Shown here: positions 1-5,372 of the stretch, in pieces
Layout: each line of letters begins with the position of its first letter
How positions within the stretch are numbered: position 1 is the first letter of the stretch
NCBI GenBank assembly: GCA_029883965.1
Contig: JAOUIN010000143.1
Location: 1 to 6,119 of the forward strand
Length of the DNA stretch: 6,119 bases
Reading direction: 5' to 3'
Source of the DNA: Betaproteobacteria bacterium
Lineage (GTDB): Bacteria > Pseudomonadota > Gammaproteobacteria > Burkholderiales > SG8-41
Notes under the pieces: model-generated
Databases searched by the model: none
Told to the model about the DNA's origin: nothing
What the model saw: only the letters and a program-made list of their open reading frames with translations
Translations under genes and position numbers: made by a program

Positions 1-1
1 G

Positions 2-409
2 CTGGTTTGCGACGGTCGCGTCGAACCCTTTGACGGCGCGGTCGAGGACTACATCGCCTGGCTGGCGACACGTCGGGCTGCACGTGCCGGCAATGACGCT
101 ACCACCCAGGACAAGGCCGCGCGCAAAGAGGCAAGGGAATCGGCCGCTGCCGATCGCCAGAGCAGGCTTGCTGCACGCCGGCCGCTGATGAAAGAAATCA
201 CCAGGCTTGAAACCGACATCGCGCGCTGGCAAAAAGAAAAACAACCCATCGATGCGCAACTCGCGGATCCGGCGTTCTATGCCAGCCCCGACAAGGAAAA
301 ACTGCGCACGCTGACGAGCAGGCAACAACAGCTCGCACAGGATATCGATGCCGCAGAACACCGCTGGCTGGAAGCGCATGCGGAACTGGAAAACATCGGC
401 GAAACATGA
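2..409 (+). CDS. yheS: ABC-F family ATP-binding protein, C-terminal fragment (YheS/Uup-like)
   Basis: The visible part is the last 135 codons, open at the left edge and ending at TGA 407-409; the two ATPase cassettes lie outside the window. It begins with the strand and helix that close the second ATP-binding domain (a CDGRVEPFDG segment followed by EDYIAWL), a hallmark of ABC-F proteins. A charged Ala/Lys/Arg/Glu-rich linker follows, then a predicted coiled-coil tail (about residues 60-130) containing MKEITRLETDI and a DPAFY segment, as in the C-terminal domain of E. coli YheS. ABC-F proteins are soluble, ribosome-associated ATPases rather than transporters; YheS itself is linked to relief of ribosome stalling. 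The choice of YheS over Uup rests on remembered similarity in the VEPFDG..EDY region and on tail length, so the symbol is tentative while the family is secure. No coding overlap exists with the next gene. Confidence 0.82.
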   Translation: MVCDGRVEPFDGAVEDYIAWLATRRAARAGNDATTQDKAARKEARESAAADRQSRLAARRPLMKEITRLETDIARWQKEKQPIDAQLADPAFYASPDKEKLRTLTSRQQQLAQDIDAAEHRWLEAHAELENIGET

Positions 410-413
410 ACTT

Positions 414-432
414 GTGGCAGCCGGACTGCCGC
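414..432 (+). terminator. Weak terminator-like hairpin after the ABC-F gene
   Basis: Five bases after the ABC-F stop, GTGGCAG (414-420) can pair with CTGCCGC (426-432), giving seven pairs including one G-U, around a 5-nt loop. There is no T-tract; instead C-rich sequence follows, including a run of eight C at 442-449. The position suits transcript termination, but the structure lacks the key feature of an intrinsic terminator, so this is only a candidate. Confidence 0.25.
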
Positions 433-487
433 CAGCCTGCGCCCCCCCCACAAAGCTGCAGTGAGCGATCCATATGTTGGGCCAACT

Positions 488-535
488 TTGATATGGGTCA
501 AGGCAACAAACCGGATGCCCAATACCATCAATGCC
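488..535 (+). promoter_or_regulatory. FNR/ANR-like box and candidate promoter for the CBS-domain gene
   Basis: TTGAT (488-492), four bases ATGG, then GTCAA (497-501) matches the FNR/ANR consensus TTGAT-N4-ATCAA at nine of ten positions. Downstream, TACCAT at 523-528 is a 4/6 match to a -10 hexamer and predicts a start near 535. That puts the centre of the box (494.5) about 40.5 bp upstream, essentially the class II activator position. No good -35 is visible, as expected of an activator-dependent promoter. The leader to the CBS start codon would be about 124 nt. The box is seen directly; the promoter and its regulation are inferred. Confidence 0.5.
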
Positions 536-557
536 ATGCGCGCTACGGGCAAGGGGC

Positions 558-588
558 GGGCATTCCGGAGCTCGTTTTCCGGATGCCC
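558..588 (+). repeat. Imperfect inverted repeat (hairpin) in the CBS gene leader
   Basis: GGGCATTCCGGA (558-569) pairs with TCCGGATGCCC (578-588) over eleven base pairs, with one bulged T and an 8-nt loop. A third related copy, CCGGATGCCC at 511-520, could pair with the same 558-568 arm, so alternative structures are possible in a transcript starting farther upstream. No T-tract follows, so it is not a classical terminator. It sits about 70 nt before the CBS start codon and could be a leader structure or an operator; its function is unknown. Confidence 0.4.
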
Positions 589-658
589 CGCAGTATCTCG
601 CCGCAGTGAGTCAGGCAGCCCGGGCGGAACGCACATCTCTCACCAAAGTCGGAGAACC

Positions 659-1093
659 ATGTTCAGTCAACCGGTAAGAAGTCTCATGGAGCGAGACAAG
701 CTGCTCACCGCGCCGCCCCAGACCACCGTCAGCGAAGCAGCCGTATTAATGGCAAACCGGAAGGTCGGCGCAATCATGGTCATTGAAGAAAAGAAACTGG
801 TCGGCATATTTTCGGAACGCGACGCAGTATTTCGCGTCATTGCGCAGAAACGCGACCCATGCACTACCCGGCTGACCGAGGTCATGACACCCGCACCAAA
901 ATGTATTGCGCCGGACAAGTCGTTTGGTTACGCACTGATGCTGATGCACGAAAATGGCTTCCGCCATCTGCCGGTCGTCGAAAACAGTGAAGTCATCGGC
1001 ATCGTCTCCGCCCGCAATGCGCTCGATCCTGAATTGGAAGAGTTCGTGTCGGAGATGCAGCGGCGCAAGCAGATTCAGCGCGAGCGAAACTGA
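659..1093 (+). CDS. Paired CBS-domain protein (144 aa)
   Basis: This is a small stand-alone Bateman module. CBS motif 1 spans about residues 6-62 with the VGIFSERDAV signature (D55); motif 2 spans about 74-125 with IGIVSARNAL (N120). A charged basic tail, QRRKQIQRERN, closes the protein. CBS pairs bind adenine nucleotides or related ligands and act as energy sensors, usually on a partner protein; no partner domain is fused here, so the target is unknown. The start at 659 is preferred over an in-frame ATG at 461 because GGAG at 651-654 precedes it at short spacing, and because residues 1-144 cover the whole family fold while the extra 66 residues would be low-complexity and would translate the promoter and hairpin region. 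In motif 2, the Asp that normally contacts the ribose is Asn. An FNR/ANR-like box upstream suggests oxygen-responsive expression. It converges with the frd-rquA operon. Confidence 0.9.
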   Translation: MFSQPVRSLMERDKLLTAPPQTTVSEAAVLMANRKVGAIMVIEEKKLVGIFSERDAVFRVIAQKRDPCTTRLTEVMTPAPKCIAPDKSFGYALMLMHENGFRHLPVVENSEVIGIVSARNALDPELEEFVSEMQRRKQIQRERN

Positions 1094-1164
1094 GATCGCA
1101 CTGCAGGGGAAGAAGCGGCGGCAAATGTCTGCGGCCACCGGTTTACTGCAAGACCCAACGGCGA

Positions 1165-1908
1165 TCAGCGCGTAATGACCACTTTCTGGTAAAGCCCGCC
1201 GAAGTAGGTGTGCTTGTCCACGCGCGCGGGCCGCAAGCCCGGCGGCAGCCAGTCGGCAATCTCGCGACGCCACAGATCCATGGCAAAAGGCTCCAGCCAT
1301 GCGAGTATCGGCATCATCACGTAGCGGAACGGATTGATCCGCCGGGGGCGGTGGTAATCGACGAAAATCACCTTGCCGCCCGGTTTGACCACGCGCAGGG
1401 CTTCGGCCACAGTGCTCGCCCTCACCGCCTCGGGCATTTCATGGAGCAGGAAAAACAACACGACGGTGTCGTAACTGGCATCAGTGAACGCGAGGTCGCC
1501 GGAGTCCTGGTGATGAACGGCAACCCGCGGATGACCGTTGATCTTGCGCTTCAGGTTGTCGATTTGCACCGGCGCCACATCCGCCACATCAAGCATTCCG
1601 GGCGCTCCCAGCTGGCTGGCCAGCACCTCGGTAAAATCGCCATACACGCAAGCCACCTGCAGCACCCTGCCGGTAACAGGAACGTTCATTTCGGCTATCA
1701 CCGCATCGCGCAGCCGGTTGTAATTGCCCCACAGGATCAGATTCACCAGCCACTGCCGCTCGAACACGCGCACCGCGTTAGGATGCACGTAGGCCCACCA
1801 GTATGTCTGCTCCAGGTAGCGCGGCATGGCTACCGGCGCTTTCAATGCCGGCGCGGTTACGGTAATGGCGGCGGCTTCGACACGTCGTGCAGTAGCGGCT
1901 TTGGTCAA
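1165..1908 (-). CDS. rquA: Rhodoquinone biosynthesis protein RquA
   Basis: RquA is a class I methyltransferase-like protein that does not methylate: it replaces a methoxy group of ubiquinone with an amino group taken from S-adenosylmethionine, making rhodoquinone. Family hallmarks are visible: TYWWAYVHP (35-43), RQWLVNLILWGNY (51-63), and LQVACVYGDFT (83-93), where ordinary methyltransferases carry a D/E-x-G-x-G-x-G motif. Further family-like segments are LFFLLHEMP (151-159), ALRVVKPGG (170-178), FVDYHRP (182-188), and the C-terminal TYFGGLYQKVV (234-244). The 247-aa length is typical. It starts with TTG, one base after the frdD stop, with GAGGA six bases upstream, implying translational coupling. 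A second candidate start is ATG at 1827-1825 (residue 28), which would drop an Ala-rich, poorly conserved leader but has a weaker ribosome site. As the last gene of the fumarate reductase operon, it would supply the low-potential quinone for that enzyme. UbiE/UbiG identity is unlikely given motif I. Confidence 0.93.
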   Translation of the reverse strand: MTKAATARRVEAAAITVTAPALKAPVAMPRYLEQTYWWAYVHPNAVRVFERQWLVNLILWGNYNRLRDAVIAEMNVPVTGRVLQVACVYGDFTEVLASQLGAPGMLDVADVAPVQIDNLKRKINGHPRVAVHHQDSGDLAFTDASYDTVVLFFLLHEMPEAVRASTVAEALRVVKPGGKVIFVDYHRPRRINPFRYVMMPILAWLEPFAMDLWRREIADWLPPGLRPARVDKHTYFGGLYQKVVITR

Positions 1909-1909
1909 T

Positions 1910-2251
1910 TCAGATCCTCAGCAGAAAATAAGCAGCGGCCAGTGTGCCTGCGGCAGCGGCCAGATAGACGATAACTGCGACTGCGCTGTCAGCGCGCACC
2001 CCGAAGTCATGCAGCGTGATTCGCAGGCGGTGAGCAGCATGCCACAGTACCAGAAAAATTACGCCGAAGAGTAACAGCTTGCCCACCCAGTGCCCGGCAA
2101 ACGCGTGCAGGTTGTCATAGACAAGTAACTCGGGCATTACCCCCACAACCGGCAGCAGGGTCAGCAATACCAGCACCGGAGTGATGAATGCAGTGACCGT
2201 GCCACCCGCGGCAAAGAGTCCCCAGACGATCGGCTTGTTGGATTTGGCCAT
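1910..2251 (-). CDS. frdD: Fumarate reductase membrane anchor subunit D
   Basis: This 113-aa integral membrane protein is one of two anchors holding the FrdAB catalytic dimer to the cytoplasmic membrane and forming the quinol site. It has three hydrophobic segments (about residues 14-36, 56-72 and 88-110). VWGLFAAGG (9-17) matches the FWGLFGAGG of E. coli FrdD, and LWHAAHRLRITLHD (69-82) matches its LWCGLHRMHHAMHD, including the His-Arg pair (H74, R75) near the proximal quinone. E. coli FrdD is 119 aa; this one is shorter at the N terminus. The Gly after WGLF is Ala here. The ATG lies one base after the frdC stop, with GGGAG upstream inside frdC. FrdD identity, rather than SdhD, is supported by the FrdC-type partner and the absence of a typical heme-b anchor pattern. 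Confidence 0.92.
   Translation of the reverse strand: MAKSNKPIVWGLFAAGGTVTAFITPVLVLLTLLPVVGVMPELLVYDNLHAFAGHWVGKLLLFGVIFLVLWHAAHRLRITLHDFGVRADSAVAVIVYLAAAAGTLAAAYFLLRI
1915..1919 (-). promoter_or_regulatory. Ribosome binding site for the TTG start of rquA
   Basis: On the minus strand GAGGA lies inside the last codons of frdD, six bases before the TTG at 1908-1906 and overlapping the approach to the frdD stop (1912-1910). This site supports TTG over the internal ATG at 1827-1825 and indicates coupled translation of rquA with frdD. Confidence 0.65.
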
Positions 2252-2252
2252 G

Positions 2253-2651
2253 TCAGAACGCTCCCGCCAGAAATAATACTGCCAGCGTCACTGCCAGCCA
2301 TGCCGCGTAATGCGCACCGATGATGACACCGCCGGGCAGGAAGTTCTCGCCGACCTGCACCGGCATCGCCTTGGGCGTGACATTGAACCAGGATGTCGAG
2401 TGATATACCGCAAATACCAGAATAACCAGTTGCAGCAGCACACCCGCCGGCCCGGTCAGATTCTGCAGGAAGGCTTCCCAGGCGTCCCGCCCCTCCGACA
2501 AGCGTCGTAATGCCACCAGCAGGATCAGCGCATGCAGGCCGATGAAAACGCAGGTGACTTCGCGCGCCATGTAACGCAGATAACGCGGGCTGCTGAAATA
2601 CCAGCGGTAGCGGGAGACCTCGCGGATGTAAGGTTTGCCATTAGCGCTCAT
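2253..2651 (-). CDS. frdC: Fumarate reductase membrane anchor subunit C
   Basis: This 132-aa protein (E. coli FrdC is 131) is the other hydrophobic anchor of the type D quinol:fumarate reductase. The N terminus GKPYIREVSRYRWY resembles KPYVRPMTSTWW of E. coli. YMAREVT (27-33) holds the Arg-Glu pair (R30, E31) corresponding to E. coli FrdC R28/E29, the glutamate implicated in quinol protonation chemistry. HSTSWFNVTPKA (84-95) corresponds to HTKTWFELAPKA, including the quinone-pocket tryptophan (W88). Three membrane segments are predicted at about 32-49, 68-88 and 107-130. The ATG overlaps the frdB stop as ATGA (2651-2648), with GGAG six bases before it, so translation is coupled. Residue numbers for E. 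coli are from memory. Confidence 0.93.
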   Translation of the reverse strand: MSANGKPYIREVSRYRWYFSSPRYLRYMAREVTCVFIGLHALILLVALRRLSEGRDAWEAFLQNLTGPAGVLLQLVILVFAVYHSTSWFNVTPKAMPVQVGENFLPGGVIIGAHYAAWLAVTLAVLFLAGAF

Positions 2652-3391
2652 TTTTTACTCCATGGCATCAAGTGTTCCTGGTACCAGTCCACCGTACTCC
2701 TGATCTTGACCTGCTGCAGCGCGCCGGCCGGATCGACATGCTCGGGACAAACCTCGGAACAGGCACCGACGAACGAACACTCCCAGACACCTTCGCCCGA
2801 TGCGATCTCCTGCTGTCGTTCCTCGCGACCGCCATCGCGCGAATCCTCGTTGTAGCGATGCGCCAGCGAAATCGCCGCCGGGCCGATGAACTTGGGCACC
2901 AGAGCGTATTCGGGACAGGCCGCATAGCACAGCATGCAGTTGATGCACAGCGTGTACTGCTTGTAGCGCTTCAGCTCTGCCGGGGTCTGGCGGAATTCGC
3001 CGGCCTCGACCGGCTGGTCTGATTTCGGCACCAGATAAGGCTTGACACGTTTCAGCTTGGTGATGAAATCGTCGATGACCGTCACCAGGTCGCGCTGGAT
3101 CGGGAAATTCGCCAGCGGCTCGACGCGGATCACCCCGTCATAAGCGCGCAGGAAGGCTTTGCAGGCCAGTTTCGGTTCGCCGTTGATCATCATACCGCAG
3201 CTGCCGCAGACGGCCATGTGACACGACCAGCGATAGCTCAGCGTCGGATCGATCGCTTCCTTGACATGGTTCAGCGCATCCAGCACCACCCACTCGTTCA
3301 TGCAGGGCACGCTATAACGCTGGAAGCGCGGCTCGGCATCCGTTTCCGGATTAAAGCGCAGCACCTCCAGTTCGACGATGCGCTCGCTCAT
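2648..3391 (-). CDS. frdB: Fumarate reductase iron-sulfur subunit
   Basis: FrdB wires electrons from the quinol site to the flavin in FrdA through three Fe-S clusters. The protein is 247 aa (E. coli 244). An N-terminal ferredoxin-like domain carries the 2Fe-2S ligands C57, C62, C65 and C77 in SCHMAVCGSCG...LAC. The C-terminal helical domain carries CINCMLCYAACP (149-160) and C205, C211, C215. By analogy to E. coli, C149/C152/C155/C215 hold the 4Fe-4S cluster and C159/C205/C211 the 3Fe-4S cluster. IGPAAISLAHRYNEDSRD (169-186) is strongly family-typical. Quinone-pocket residues Q226 and K229 match E. coli Q225 and K228, while the Thr next to the cluster cysteine is Ser (S206). The start has GGGAG about seven bases upstream and overlaps the frdA stop by 4 nt (ATGA). 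Confidence 0.97.
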   Translation of the reverse strand: MSERIVELEVLRFNPETDAEPRFQRYSVPCMNEWVVLDALNHVKEAIDPTLSYRWSCHMAVCGSCGMMINGEPKLACKAFLRAYDGVIRVEPLANFPIQRDLVTVIDDFITKLKRVKPYLVPKSDQPVEAGEFRQTPAELKRYKQYTLCINCMLCYAACPEYALVPKFIGPAAISLAHRYNEDSRDGGREERQQEIASGEGVWECSFVGACSEVCPEHVDPAGALQQVKIRSTVDWYQEHLMPWSKK

Positions 3392-5148
3392 TTCTGTTCT
3401 CCCGAATAGTCGCGCACGCCCGGTGGCGAACGGGTGATCACCACGTCGGAATACCCGATCGCGGGCGGCCCGGCATTGCGGTAGCTCGCCAGCGAGTGAC
3501 GCAGGTAGGTCGTATCGTCACGCGCGGTGAAATCCAGGCGCTGATGGGCACCGCGTGATTCTCGACGTGCCAGTGCGCTGACCGTCACCGCTTCGGCACA
3601 ATCCAGCATCGCCCCCAGTTCCAGTGCCTGCAGCAGGTCGGTGTTGTAGACATTGGTCTTGTCGTGCAATTCAATGCTGGCATAGCGTCTGCGCAAACCC
3701 GCCAGCGTCGAGCAGGCCTGCTCCAGCCCTTCGCCGCTGCGGTAGATGCCGGCGTGTTCTTCCATGGTTGCCATCATCTCTTTACGCAACCCGGCGATGG
3801 TCTCGCCACCGCCGCTGCGGTTGAAGAGTTCGCGTAACCGCGCCTGTGCGGCATCCGCACCGGCGGTAACCGCCGTCTCGTTCGCCACCGCGGTGCCGCC
3901 GTCGAGATATTCGATTGCACTGATCGCCGCACGCCGGCCGAACACAAGCAACTCAGTCAGCGAATTGGAGCCCAGGCGGTTGGCGCCGTTGATGCTGACG
4001 CAGGCGCATTCGCCCGCCGCATACAGGCCGGCAAGCGAAGTCGCTGCGCGGATATCGGTGTCGATTCCGCCCATCATGTAATGCACCACCGGCCGCACCG
4101 GCACCGGATCAGTCACCGGATCGACGCCGAGGTAGCTGGTCGCCATGTCGCGCACCAGCGGCAACCGCTCGTCGATTTTCTTCTCGCCGAGGTGGCGCAG
4201 GTCGAGCATCATGCAGTCGCCCCAGCGGGTCGGCACCATGTTGCCTTTTTTCTGCTCGTGCCAGAACGCCTGACTGACGCGATCGCGTGGGCCCAGTTCC
4301 ATGGTCTTCAGCACCGGCTGTCCCACAGGCGTCTCCGGCCCCATGCCGTAATCCTGAAGAAAGCGCCGGCCGTTTTTGTTGACCAGTATTCCACCTTCGC
4401 CGCGACAGGCCTCGGTCAGCAGCGTGCCGGTATTGGGCAACCCGGTCGGATGGTACTGCACGAACTCCATGTCCTTTAACGGCACGCCCGCCCGGTAGGC
4501 CAGCGCCATGCCGTCGCCGGTCTTGATCGCGCCGTTGGTGGTGAACGGAAACATGCGCCCGGCGCCGCCGCTGGCGATGATCACCGCATTCGCCCGGAAA
4601 AATTTTATCTGTCCGCTGCGCATCTCAATTGCGGTGAAACCGCAGCAACGGCCGTCATCGACCACCAGGTCGGTGACGTAATACTCGTCAAATCTCTGAA
4701 TAGACGGAAATTTAAGAGAAGTCTGAAACAGGGTGTGCAGGATATGGAAGCCGGACTTGTCGGCGGCAAACCAGGTGCGCTGCTTTTTCATACCGCCGAA
4801 CGGTCGCACCGCCACCGAACCGTTGGGCTCACGGCTCCATGGACAGCCCCAGTGCTCGAGTTGCAGCAATTCCTTGGGTGCTTCGCGGATGAAAAAATCC
4901 ACCGCGTCCTGGTCGGACAACCAGTCTCCACCACCGACCGTATCGTGGAAATGGTGGTCCATGCTGTCGTCGGACTTGATGACACCCGCCGCACCGCCCT
5001 CGGCCGCGCAGGTATGGCTGCGCATCGGATAAACCTTGGAGACCAGGGCGATTTTCAGTTCGGGCCGCATTTCGGCCAGCGCGATCGCTGCCCTTAGCCC
5101 TGCCCCTCCTGCGCCCAGAACGGCAACTTCTGTTCTTATTGTTTCCAA
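3388..5148 (-). CDS. frdA: Fumarate reductase flavoprotein subunit
   Basis: FrdA carries covalent FAD and reduces fumarate to succinate on the cytoplasmic face of the membrane. The 586-aa protein (E. coli 602, with the difference at the C-terminal tail) has the dinucleotide motif GAGGAGLRAA (12-21) and RSHTCAAEGG (43-52), in which H45 should be the FAD-linked histidine. Active-site landmarks include HPTG (H233), TEACRGEGG (E246, R249), LGPRDRVSQAFWHE (R288), VHYMMGG (H356) and NRLGSNSLTELLVFG (R391), each about one residue offset from E. coli FrdA. The LGPRD..SQAFWHE stretch favours FrdA over SdhA. The start is TTG at 5148-5146; no other start codon lies between the upstream in-frame TAA (5166-5164) and it, and it places the GAGG motif at the same residue as in E. 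coli. The upstream ribosome site (GGGA, about seven bases away) is modest. It is the first gene of the frdABCD-rquA operon, read from an FNR/ANR-type promoter. Confidence 0.97.
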   Translation of the reverse strand: METIRTEVAVLGAGGAGLRAAIALAEMRPELKIALVSKVYPMRSHTCAAEGGAAGVIKSDDSMDHHFHDTVGGGDWLSDQDAVDFFIREAPKELLQLEHWGCPWSREPNGSVAVRPFGGMKKQRTWFAADKSGFHILHTLFQTSLKFPSIQRFDEYYVTDLVVDDGRCCGFTAIEMRSGQIKFFRANAVIIASGGAGRMFPFTTNGAIKTGDGMALAYRAGVPLKDMEFVQYHPTGLPNTGTLLTEACRGEGGILVNKNGRRFLQDYGMGPETPVGQPVLKTMELGPRDRVSQAFWHEQKKGNMVPTRWGDCMMLDLRHLGEKKIDERLPLVRDMATSYLGVDPVTDPVPVRPVVHYMMGGIDTDIRAATSLAGLYAAGECACVSINGANRLGSNSLTELLVFGRRAAISAIEYLDGGTAVANETAVTAGADAAQARLRELFNRSGGGETIAGLRKEMMATMEEHAGIYRSGEGLEQACSTLAGLRRRYASIELHDKTNVYNTDLLQALELGAMLDCAEAVTVSALARRESRGAHQRLDFTARDDTTYLRHSLASYRNAGPPAIGYSDVVITRSPPGVRDYSGEQK

Positions 5149-5197
5149 TTCAGCGTCCCAATCTTAGGTATTGCCTGACAACAATTGATACCGCGCG

Positions 5198-5246
5198 TAA
5201 CCACAGGCTAGGGCAAATCAGGACCGGAAAACTTGATCCAGATTAA
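5198..5246 (-). promoter_or_regulatory. FNR/ANR-dependent class II promoter of frdABCD-rquA
   Basis: On the plus strand TTGAT (5233-5237), CCAG, ATTAA (5242-5246) matches the FNR/ANR consensus TTGAT-N4-ATCAA at nine of ten positions, and the dyad extends by one more pair (CTTGAT/ATTAAG). Reading toward frdA, TAGCCT at 5210-5205 is a weak -10 hexamer. It predicts a start at an A at 5198, placing the box centre (5239.5) exactly at -41.5, the classic class II spacing. No recognisable -35 (AGTTTT) is present, as usual for such promoters. The predicted leader is 50 nt. The box could also influence the divergent plus-strand gene, but its distance there (about -68.5) fits less well. The sites are seen; activation under low oxygen is inferred from the family. 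Confidence 0.68.
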
Positions 5247-5295
5247 GCCGCGCCCATCCAGTGGACCGCAGCCACAGGCAGGTCGACGCTGCCGC

Positions 5296-5301
5296 TATAC
5301 T
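5296..5301 (+). promoter_or_regulatory. Candidate -10 element for the divergent oxidoreductase gene
   Basis: TATACT is a 5/6 match to the -10 consensus and predicts a transcript start near 5308, giving a leader of about 65 nt before the ATG at 5373. No convincing -35 lies 16-18 bases upstream. A 10-bp perfect palindrome, TCAGCGCTGA (5301-5310), overlaps the predicted start and could be an operator, though palindromes this short arise by chance. Confidence 0.4.
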
Positions 5302-5330
5302 CAGCGCTGACGAAGACCCGCTATTCCGCC

Positions 5331-5366
5331 CGGCCTTCTGACGTTCAATCCTGATTGAAAAGGCCG
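5331..5366 (+). promoter_or_regulatory. Nested hairpin in the leader of the oxidoreductase gene, covering its ribosome site
   Basis: An outer stem pairs CGGCCTT (5331-5337) with AAGGCCG (5360-5366). Inside it, TTCAATC (5344-5350) pairs with GATTGAA (5353-5359) across a 2-nt spacer, and a 6-nt bulge (5338-5343) lies on the left side only. Both stems are perfect 7-bp matches. The only Shine-Dalgarno-like sequence before the ATG at 5373, AAAAGG (5358-5363), lies in the 3' arms of these stems. The structure could limit translation until opened. Alternatively the inner 16-bp palindrome is a protein-binding operator. No known riboswitch class is recognised. Confidence 0.45.
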
Positions 5367-5372
5367 CATTTC

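Noticed and set aside
442..449. Run of eight C as a phase-variation tract.
   Set aside because: It is single, short, lies outside any gene and sits before the proposed promoter. It may also be a sequencing-sensitive site, and nothing links it to switching.
461..658. A 66-residue N-terminal extension of the CBS protein from an in-frame ATG at 461.
   Set aside because: It has no recognisable domain, overlaps the FNR-like box, promoter and hairpin, and the ATG at 659 has a GGAG ribosome site and gives the standard family length.
1117..1139. Bidirectional terminator between the CBS gene and rquA.
   Set aside because: GGCGGC (1117-1122) and GCCACC (1134-1139) form only a six-pair stem with a G-U on the minus strand, an 11-nt loop and no real T-tract; on the plus strand one pair is a mismatch.
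1165..1908. A UbiE/UbiG-type quinone methyltransferase.
   Set aside because: The glycine-rich SAM motif is replaced by VACVYGDFT, and the WWAYVHP and TYFGGLYQKVV blocks are RquA-specific.
1910..5148. Annotation as succinate dehydrogenase sdhCDAB.
   Set aside because: Gene order A-B-C-D, FrdC and FrdD sequence features (AREVT, HSTSWF, VWGLFAAGG) and the LGPRD..SQAFWHE stretch of the flavoprotein all fit fumarate reductase. The anchors do not show the usual heme-b SDH pattern.
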